Assembly (NCBI RefSeq): GCF_023284005.1
Contig: NZ_JAKIKS010000048.1
Coordinates: 1 to 38,376, forward strand
DNA from: Shewanella surugensis
GTDB taxonomy: Bacteria; Pseudomonadota; Gammaproteobacteria; Enterobacterales; Shewanellaceae
Direction of reading: 5' to 3'
Length of the DNA: 38,376 nt
The notes beneath the pieces were generated by a model. That model saw only the letters and a program-made list of their open reading frames with translations. It had not been told where the DNA came from and searched no databases. This document shows, in pieces, positions 32,649-38,376 of this stretch. Within the stretch, counting starts at the first letter, position 1. The number at the start of each line of letters is the position of its first letter. The position numbers and the translations under genes were made by a program.

Positions 32649-34667
32649 ATGATGCGCTTTTTCTTTAAAAGCAGCGCAGATTTGTTTATCCTTTCCCTGA
32701 ATCCATTTGCTTCAAATAAGGTGTTGCAGTCAATGAAGGCAGTCAAAGAAACAAAAGATGTCGTTAATCAACTCCCTCTCATACTCGCAGGCCCGATATT
32801 GCGTCATTGTGATGAAACTCACTTCACGCTTTGGTTTGTCAGCAAGGTTCCACTTAATAGATTGAACTTAATATTAAAGAACGCTGCTTTTAAAAGAACA
32901 CTCAACAAAAATGAAATTTATTGTATAAAGTTAGGCGAACATGCTTATCAATATTTGATTACATTAAATGAAGATAATTTACTGCCCAATCACACGTTCA
33001 TCAGCTATCAATTAACCGATAGTCAGCATGGCTCCCTGTTTGACAATATCTCAGGCTTAAATTATTCCATCAATGGATCCCCTAATGTTGTCATTAAACC
33101 CAATATCGACAATTTACTGCATGGGTCTTGCCGTAATCCTCATCACTTTAGCGATGACGGACTTGTCACCGCCGATCACCATCTTGAAAATAACAATGAA
33201 ATAGAAAAACGCCCAGCATTATTAATGCTCAGTGGCGATCAGGTCTATGTCGATGATATCGCCGGCCCCATGCTTTTCGCTATCGGTAAAGTGATCCAGC
33301 TACTGGGTTTAAATGAGGAAGCATTTATTGATGGTACCGTGCCAAGCAGCAAGTCATTTAACTATAACCCTTGCGATATGTACCAGCGCCACAGCCTATT
33401 ACTGCCTAAAACCCAATATAAAGCGAAAACCGCTATCACTCGCTGGTATATCAATCACCCCATATTTACCTCCTCTATCGCTGAAAATCACTTGATCAGC
33501 CTTGCTGAAATTATGGGGTTATATCTACTCACTTGGTCGCCAGAGCTATGGCATTTCATCGATATCCCCGTCGAAAATACCGGGTTATCCCCCATTAATC
33601 AGCAGCGCTGGGCTGAAGAGCATAAACACATAAAACAATTTGTTGCAGGGCTCCCGAATGTACGTAGATTACTCGCTCATTTACCGACCTATATGATTTT
33701 TGATGATCATGACATCACCGATGACTGGAACTTAACCGCCAAATGGGAACTTGCCGCTTATGAACACGCTTTCTCAAAACGGATCATCGGTAATGCACTC
33801 ATTGGTTACACTTTGTTTCAAGGTCTTGGTAATGCTCCTGACAAGTTTACCGCTGACATTATACCCTTACTCAATCAATATTTTTCAGCTCCCAACTCAG
33901 ATCATCAAGACAGCTTAATTACCGCTCTGCTTAAATTTGAAAATTGGCATTACACCTTAAATACCTCACCTAAATTAGTGGTTCTGGATACGCGAACCCG
34001 TCGCTGGCGAAGTGAATCTAACTTAGGTAAACCCTCAGGACTCATGGACTGGGAAGCCTTAATGGAACTGCAGCAAGCATTAATTAATCAATCTAAAGTG
34101 ATCATCGTCTCCGCCGCCCCCATGTTTGGGGTCAAACTCATCGAAACGGTACAACGAGTCGCTACACTTTGTGGCGGTTCGTTATTAGTCGATGCCGAAA
34201 ATTGGATGGCTCATCCCGGTACAGCGAACAGTTTACTCAGTATTTTTCAGCATAAGAAAACACCTGAGCAATTTATTGTTCTATCGGGAGATGTCCATTA
34301 CTCTTTCAGTTACGATATCCACTTAAGGTTTCGTCAAGGCGGACCCGATATTTACCAGATCACCTGCAGCGGCATTAAAAATCAATTTCCCGATAAATTA
34401 TTGACCTGCTTTGATAAGCTTAATGGTTGGTTATATGGGCACTTTTCCCCCTTAAATTTACTCACTAAACGTAAACGATTATCCATTCGTGGACGTCGCC
34501 CAAATGGCCATTCAAGTCAAAGACTGGTCAATAATAGCGGCATTGGTTATTTAGCGTTAGATGAGAAAGGTGCCCCAACTCAAATTTCTGTCTTGCACGG
34601 CGATATGAGTAGCACCGATTTTCATCCTCCTCGCCAGCACAGGCAAGAAATAAAAGATATCTTGTAA
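32649..34667 (+). CDS. PhoD-like metallophosphatase
   Basis: A protein of about 672 residues of the alkaline phosphatase D/PhoD-like metallophosphoesterase group. The motifs are spread as expected: GSCRNPHH (about residue 157), LSGDQVYVDD (about 194-203), IFDDHDITDDWN (about 350-361) and LSGDVHYSFSYD (about 546-557). These supply aspartate, histidine and asparagine metal ligands. I see no signal peptide, unlike secreted PhoD. The start is uncertain: the frame opens at a TTG at 32628, paired ATGs lie at 32649, and an ATG at 32733 is close to where the conserved region begins; none has a clear ribosome site. It is divergent from the PepSY gene. Its substrate, and any link to iron uptake, are unknown. 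Confidence 0.8.
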   Translation: MMRFFFKSSADLFILSLNPFASNKVLQSMKAVKETKDVVNQLPLILAGPILRHCDETHFTLWFVSKVPLNRLNLILKNAAFKRTLNKNEIYCIKLGEHAYQYLITLNEDNLLPNHTFISYQLTDSQHGSLFDNISGLNYSINGSPNVVIKPNIDNLLHGSCRNPHHFSDDGLVTADHHLENNNEIEKRPALLMLSGDQVYVDDIAGPMLFAIGKVIQLLGLNEEAFIDGTVPSSKSFNYNPCDMYQRHSLLLPKTQYKAKTAITRWYINHPIFTSSIAENHLISLAEIMGLYLLTWSPELWHFIDIPVENTGLSPINQQRWAEEHKHIKQFVAGLPNVRRLLAHLPTYMIFDDHDITDDWNLTAKWELAAYEHAFSKRIIGNALIGYTLFQGLGNAPDKFTADIIPLLNQYFSAPNSDHQDSLITALLKFENWHYTLNTSPKLVVLDTRTRRWRSESNLGKPSGLMDWEALMELQQALINQSKVIIVSAAPMFGVKLIETVQRVATLCGGSLLVDAENWMAHPGTANSLLSIFQHKKTPEQFIVLSGDVHYSFSYDIHLRFRQGGPDIYQITCSGIKNQFPDKLLTCFDKLNGWLYGHFSPLNLLTKRKRLSIRGRRPNGHSSQRLVNNSGIGYLALDEKGAPTQISVLHGDMSSTDFHPPRQHRQEIKDIL

Positions 34668-34732
34668 CGGCTTCCCAACGCTTTGAGCTAAACTTTGTGG
34701 ACACCTTTATTAATCAAAAATAAGGTCAAATA

Positions 34733-35176
34733 ATGATAGCCATCGATCACATTACGCTTGTTGTTGATGACGTCAACCAAGCAAAGGCCTTTTTTGCTTT
34801 ATTTGGCTTCATGGATGAAAAAACCGTTATCCTGTCAAATAAAACATTTTCAGACTATCTTAATGTGAAAAACATTCATGCTGAGCACCATACTTTAGTG
34901 CTAAAAAACACCGTTCCTCGATTTGAAATCCAGCTACTGAAATACCTCGACTCTCATAGCTCCCTTTCGAAACACGCAGCTCCAAAGACACCCAATCCAA
35001 CAACGCAGGGATTTCATCATCTTTGTTTTGCTGTCGAGGATATTGAAGCCACACTTGAAAAGTGCTTAGAAAGTGGCATAAAGCTGAAAAATAACCCCAT
35101 GACATTTAACGATAGAAAACTGGTTTTTCTTGAGGGCCCAGCAAACATCACAGTTGAGCTGGCTCAATGGATTTAA
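34733..35176 (+). CDS. VOC-family (glyoxalase/epimerase-like) protein
   Basis: A 147-residue protein with two beta-alpha-beta-beta-beta modules of the vicinal oxygen chelate fold. IDHITLVVDDVNQAKAFF opens the first (about residues 4-21), and FHHLCFAVEDIEATLEKCLE opens the second (about 94-113). FLEGPANITVELAQW closes it. His6, His95 or 96 and the late glutamate E143 are placed like metal ligands of glyoxalase I and methylmalonyl-CoA epimerase. AATAAGGTCAAATA before the ATG supplies AAGG as ribosome site. It follows the phosphatase gene by about 65 bases on the same strand. The specific reaction is not deducible. Confidence 0.78.
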   Translation: MIAIDHITLVVDDVNQAKAFFALFGFMDEKTVILSNKTFSDYLNVKNIHAEHHTLVLKNTVPRFEIQLLKYLDSHSSLSKHAAPKTPNPTTQGFHHLCFAVEDIEATLEKCLESGIKLKNNPMTFNDRKLVFLEGPANITVELAQWI

Positions 35177-35508
35177 CGCTATAATCTAATATACCCTGAA
35201 GGTATTATCCAGAGCTCAGAGTTGAACGTTAAGGGTTAACAGCTAAAAGACTTATCTTAAAATATAAAAATAGACACTTTTAATCTTAACGTGCAATAAA
35301 TATTCAATTGGCGCATTTATTGCTTTAAAATATGAAAAAACCCCCGAACCTCTCTAAAATACGACGATATACGAGTTGTAAAGAGCAGTAGTTCCTTGCT
35401 ATAATATGCCGCTGTATTTACTTTTCGTCGCGGGAAATCGACACGGGGTTGATTTTCTGTCTGTGAAATATTTAACGCGCATCATGCGTTTCCACAAGGC
35501 TACAACCC
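35177..35508 (+). other. Intergenic region and deaD leader
   Basis: About 330 bases with no gene. The left part (35177-35340) is A+T-rich with no clear terminator for the VOC gene. The right part holds the deaD promoter (35376-35405) and a leader of nearly 100 bases before the helicase ATG. Open stretches on the minus strand here are antisense to deaD and not supported. Confidence 0.6.
35376..35405 (+). promoter_or_regulatory. Sigma70 promoter of deaD
   Basis: TTGTAA (35376-35381) and a perfect TATAAT (35400-35405) are separated by 18 bases. Transcription should start near 35412, leaving a leader of about 97 bases. Cold-shock helicase genes often have long regulated leaders; whether this one responds to cold cannot be seen. 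Confidence 0.72.
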
Positions 35509-37365
35509 ATGTCATCCAATGAAAAAACTTTCCGCGAACTCGGTCTATCCGAGCCTTTGTTGCGTGCTCTTGACGAGCTTGGTTATGAAAAACCAACACC
35601 TATCCAATCTGAGAGTATCAATCCTCTTATGGAAGGTAAAGATATTTTAGGTCAAGCACAAACAGGTACTGGTAAAACAGGTGCTTTCGCTTTACCGCTA
35701 TTAAATAACATTGACCCCACAGTCAATGCTCCACAAATTTTAGTCTTAGCGCCTACACGTGAACTTGCCGTACAAGTTGCCGAAGCATTTGCTAGCTACG
35801 CAAAATTCATGAAAGGTTTGCATGTACTGCCAATTTATGGCGGTCAAAGCATGCAACAACAGCTTAATGCCCTTAAACGTGGCCCACAAGTTATTGTCGG
35901 TACGCCTGGTCGTGTTATGGATCACATGCGTCGTGGCACACTTAAGCTGACTTCATTGAAATCAATGGTACTTGATGAAGCTGATGAAATGCTAAAAATG
36001 GGCTTCATCGATGATATCGAGTGGATCTTAGAGCACACGCCAAAAGAACGTCAGTTAGCGCTCTTCTCAGCAACCATGCCAGAGCAAATTAAACGTGTTG
36101 CCAATAAATACCTGGATAATCCTGTACACATCAAAATTGCCTCAAGTCAAGCAACGGTTGAGTCAATTGAACAGCGTTTTGTGCAAGTATCACAACACAA
36201 CAAATTAGAAGCGCTGGTACGCGTTCTAGAAGTTGAAAATACTGAAGGTATTATCATCTTTGTTAGAACCCGTAATAGTTGTGTTGAGTTAGCTGAAAAG
36301 CTAGAAGCCCGTGGCTACGCCTCATCACCACTACATGGTGATATGAACCAACAAGCCCGTGAGCGTGCTGTCGATCAACTTAAACGTGGCAAGTTAGACA
36401 TCTTGATTGCAACCGATGTTGCAGCGCGTGGATTAGATGTTGAGCGTATCGGGCATGTTGTCAACTATGACATTCCTTATGATACTGAAGCCTATGTACA
36501 CCGTATTGGGCGTACAGGTCGCGCAGGTCGTACTGGTATGGCAATTTTATTTGTCACCCATAGAGAAATGCGCATGCTTCGCACCATTGAACGTGCAACC
36601 AATAGTCGTATTGCTCCCATGAACGTGCCTAGCCCAGAAACCGTTACCGAACGTCGTTTATCGCGTTTAGGTGAGCAAGTGGCTAACGTTATTAGCAATG
36701 ACTCTTTAGATTTCATGAAAGGTGCCGTCGCTCAACTGTGTCAGCAATTAGAAGTCGATACCGATATTTTGGCTGCTGCATTATTACAGCAAGTACAAAA
36801 AGAGCGTCCACTGCAATTACCTGCCATTAACGAACGTCAACGTGATAGTCGTGATTCTCGAAGTGAACGTAGTGATTCTCGAAGTGAACGTAGTGATTCT
36901 CGAAGTGAACGTGGCACTCGTGAACGTAGTCGTCGTAGCGAGTCACGCCCAACACCAACAAACTTAGGCACGGCTGATCCGTTAAAAGACAACCCAGATG
37001 TTAAAATGTGTCGCTATATCATTGATGTAGGCCGTGATAATGGTGTAGGTGTTGGTAATATTGTCGGCGCTGTCGCCAACGAAGCTAATATTGACAGTCG
37101 TTACATTGGTCAAATTCAACTATTTGATAAAATGACAGCGATTGATTTACCTGACGGTATGCCAAAAGACGTATTGCAACACTTACGTAAAGTGCGTGTA
37201 TGTGGCCAAGCCCTTAACATACGTGAAGCCAGTGGCCAAGTGATTGAAGGCGGTAGCACAGATGAGAGTCGTCCAGCTCGCCGTCCTCGCAAGCCCTCAG
37301 GCGATCGTCGTCCTTCAGGTGACAAAAAGCCGCACCGTAAAGGTCCGGAAAAAGATAGTGAATAA
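35509..37365 (+). CDS. deaD: DEAD-box ATP-dependent RNA helicase DeaD/CsdA
   Basis: A 618-residue RNA helicase. The Q motif lies at about residues 29-33 (PTPIQ), motif I AQTGTGKT at 50-57, PTRELA at 81-86, TPGR at 131-134, DEAD at 155-158, SAT at 186-188, the domain-2 motif VAARGLDV and motif VI HRIGRTGRAGR. A DbpA-type RNA-binding domain lies near 500-575 (CRYIIDVGRDNGVGVGNIVG), and an Arg/Ser/Asp-rich stretch with repeated SDSRSER joins it to the core. DeaD unwinds structured RNA and aids ribosome assembly and mRNA decay, especially in the cold. It has its own promoter and a strong terminator, so it is monocistronic. Confidence 0.96.
   Translation: MSSNEKTFRELGLSEPLLRALDELGYEKPTPIQSESINPLMEGKDILGQAQTGTGKTGAFALPLLNNIDPTVNAPQILVLAPTRELAVQVAEAFASYAKFMKGLHVLPIYGGQSMQQQLNALKRGPQVIVGTPGRVMDHMRRGTLKLTSLKSMVLDEADEMLKMGFIDDIEWILEHTPKERQLALFSATMPEQIKRVANKYLDNPVHIKIASSQATVESIEQRFVQVSQHNKLEALVRVLEVENTEGIIIFVRTRNSCVELAEKLEARGYASSPLHGDMNQQARERAVDQLKRGKLDILIATDVAARGLDVERIGHVVNYDIPYDTEAYVHRIGRTGRAGRTGMAILFVTHREMRMLRTIERATNSRIAPMNVPSPETVTERRLSRLGEQVANVISNDSLDFMKGAVAQLCQQLEVDTDILAAALLQQVQKERPLQLPAINERQRDSRDSRSERSDSRSERSDSRSERGTRERSRRSESRPTPTNLGTADPLKDNPDVKMCRYIIDVGRDNGVGVGNIVGAVANEANIDSRYIGQIQLFDKMTAIDLPDGMPKDVLQHLRKVRVCGQALNIREASGQVIEGGSTDESRPARRPRKPSGDRRPSGDKKPHRKGPEKDSE
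36850..36912 (+). repeat. Three tandem 21-base repeats inside deaD
   Basis: Three head-to-tail copies of a 21-base unit (36850-36870, 36871-36891, 36892-36912) that differ only at the first base of the first copy. Each encodes a seven-residue Ser/Asp/Arg/Glu unit in the disordered linker before the RNA-binding domain. Near-identity at the DNA level points to recent slippage expansion. Confidence 0.9.
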
Positions 37366-37406
37366 ACAGACTTTACACCGCTTATTGAATACAATAAGTC
37401 TGTAAT

Positions 37407-37434
37407 AAAAAAGGAGCCTAACGGCTCCTTTTTT
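37407..37434. terminator. Bidirectional rho-independent terminator after deaD
   Basis: A perfect 12-bp inverted repeat: AAAAAAGGAGCC (37407-37418), TAAC loop, GGCTCCTTTTTT (37423-37434). The GC-rich stem followed by six T residues is a strong intrinsic terminator on the plus strand, and the symmetric A-run gives the same on the minus strand for the convergent right-hand gene. Confidence 0.95.
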
Positions 37435-37444
37435 ATGCCTGTCA

Positions 37445-38160
37445 TCATTCACTAAAGTTAAGTTCCTCATAAAGCAGAGGATTAGTGGTGATCGGTGCCC
37501 CGAACACTTTATTCAACAAAATATAATACGCATTAATGCCTTTATCATAATCAAGCTGCTCATCAGACTCTTTGTAACTCAACAGCGGCTTATTGTGATC
37601 CATAAAATCAGCACAGTGCCATCGCTTCTTCTTGGATATCGGCAGCATCAAACTCAATAATGCTGGCACAATGACTCTCATTTAAGTCGCGAAACTGAGG
37701 AAAGTAATAAGCAAAATTATCATATTGATCCAAAAGGGCCGCCAAATTATCGGTATCTTGTTGCCATAGTGCATGGATATAGCCCCATTTCGTCAACTCA
37801 TCTGTTTCTGACTCAATGTAGTCATAAAACCGTTCATAAGAATAAGCAGAGTAATTCAAATCTTTTTGAAAATGAACATGTGCGAAACGATCATCGGGCC
37901 AACCTTCTGCTAATGCACTATTTATGCTGCCCATATCGATGACACTAAAGTTAGGCAGATCTTGACCAATATAATCAATAACACGATCTAAGCCCCAAGC
38001 TTGATGAATTTTCGTATGCAAAGGCAAACTGGCTGCATCGCTACCTTGTAAAGCGAGGGAAATAGGACCAGAGTCATTAAATAGGTAAGCTGTACTGGTT
38101 GGTGACATATCTCGACGTAATAAATGGTAATTAACTAAAGAGCCCGCTCCCCCAGCACTA
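37445..38160 (-). pseudogene. Broken hypothetical gene, frameshifted and 5'-truncated by an IS
   Basis: One frame runs from 38174 to a stop at 37608 (188 codons; includes SLVNYHLLRRDMSPTSTAYL and ERFYDYIESETDELTKWGYI). A second, shifted by one base, carries on to a stop at 37445 with HCADFMDHNKPLLSYKESDE and NAYYILLNKVFGAPITTNPL. Both ends look like genuine acidic, aromatic-rich protein, and they join smoothly at about 37610-37625, which suggests a single-base frameshift in one gene of roughly 235 codons or more. The apparent first five codons lie in what seems to be the end of the adjacent insertion sequence, so the real N-terminus is probably lost. I do not recognise the family. A sequencing error at the shift cannot be excluded. 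Confidence 0.6.
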
Positions 38161-38376
38161 CAGGGCGGGTGCATACTTTGTCGGATAATTAACCAAAGAA
38201 AACTTTTGCCCTGTAATCATCGTCCCAACTCGCCTTTTTTAGCTTATTTCGCTGACTTGGCGTACCGCAATCGCATTGCTTGAACATGTTTAATACAAAT
38301 CTTCTGAATAGCGCCATATTTTCAACGGCACCTTCAAGCATTATCCGGCTGTCATCTTCCTTGAAAACCACGTCAA
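38161..38376 (-). mobile_element. End of an ISAs1-family insertion sequence (partial)
   Basis: The element runs off the right edge of the window. Its transposase C-terminus is at 38189-38376. The stretch CAGGGCGGGTGCATAC starting at 38161, just beyond the transposase stop, is a candidate terminal inverted repeat, because the neighbouring gene's protein-like sequence begins immediately after it. The other end and any target duplication are not in the window, so the exact boundary is inferred. Confidence 0.65.
38189..38376 (-). CDS. ISAs1-family transposase, C-terminal part (partial)
   Basis: About 62 codons open to the window edge: DVVFKEDDSRI, then ENMALFRRFVLNMFKQ, then RNKLKKASWDDDYRAKV and a stop. 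This is the conserved tail of the ISAs1/H-repeat transposases, whose catalytic third acidic residue region reads D-V-x-F-x-E-D-x-S-R-I, followed by EN-x-A-x-x-RR and a Trp-Asp-x-x-Y ending. The rest of the protein lies outside. Whether the element is intact is unknown. Confidence 0.85.
   Translation of the reverse strand, partial: DVVFKEDDSRIMLEGAVENMALFRRFVLNMFKQCDCGTPSQRNKLKKASWDDDYRAKVFFG

Noticed and set aside
37116..37448. Open frame on the minus strand, 110 codons, at the end of deaD
   Set aside because: It reads antisense through the deaD C-terminus and across the strong terminator, and its Arg/Leu/Ser content is a by-product of the repeat-rich sense strand.
1..38376. tRNA, rRNA, CRISPR arrays, prophage genes or a wholly new defence system
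   Set aside because: No cloverleaf or rRNA segments, no spaced direct repeats and no phage or defence gene cluster were seen; the KAP NTPase alone does not justify a defence call.

Overview
The window looks like a chromosomal segment of an A+T-rich marine gammaproteobacterium of the Shewanella/Moritella type (Alteromonadales-like). This rests on the style of the DeaD helicase, the RegB/RegA pair and the vibrio/shewanella-type siderophore genes; the genus is an inference. Most of it (about 4.6-35.2 kb) is an iron-acquisition region holding two complete NRPS-independent siderophore (NIS) loci back to back, framed by housekeeping or regulatory genes (KAP NTPase and RegBA on the left, deaD on the right).

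Left flank (1-4.5 kb): a KAP-family P-loop NTPase; a RegB/PrrB-type redox sensor kinase with its RegA/PrrA-type regulator; a roughly 0.86 kb stretch with no intact gene that carries broken coding remnants; and a small SET-domain protein.

Locus 1 (about 4.6-19.8 kb, all minus strand) is a hydroxamate siderophore locus of the bisucaberin/putrebactin/desferrioxamine type. In transcription order it encodes a PLP amino-acid decarboxylase, an IucD-type N-hydroxylase, an MFS exporter, a GNAT acyltransferase, an NIS synthetase, a BibC-like fused acyltransferase-NIS synthetase, a FhuF-type ferric reductase, a membrane acyltransferase of the HGSNAT/DUF1624 type, a TonB-dependent receptor and a PepSY membrane protein. 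A textbook sigma70 promoter with a perfect 15/15 Fur box precedes the decarboxylase. A second Fur-overlapped promoter precedes the receptor, and an intrinsic terminator follows it. The acyltransferase-synthetase unit is duplicated: once as two overlapping genes, once as a single fusion whose joint lines up with the gene boundary of the split copy.

Locus 2 (about 20.2-32.5 kb) has the gene order of the vibrioferrin operon pvsABCDE (minus strand): ATP-grasp ligase, NIS synthetase, MFS exporter, NIS synthetase, PLP decarboxylase. Divergent from it are a HpcH/HpaI-family protein resembling the siderophore citrate synthases SbnG/AcsB and a TonB-dependent receptor, with a Fur-like site in the shared intergenic region. 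A second PepSY membrane protein, paralogous to that of locus 1, lies convergent with this receptor. No siderophore ABC importer is encoded in the window, so inner-membrane handling may depend on the PepSY proteins, FhuF, or transporters elsewhere.

Right flank (32.6 kb to end): a PhoD-like metallophosphatase, a VOC-family protein, deaD with its own promoter and a strong terminator, then a decayed hypothetical gene that is frameshifted and cut at its 5' end by an ISAs1-family insertion sequence. Only the transposase C-terminus of that element is inside the window.

The individual families are known. The unusual parts are the combination, the split/fused paralogous synthetase pair, and the pairing of vibrioferrin-type genes with a dedicated citrate-synthase-like enzyme.
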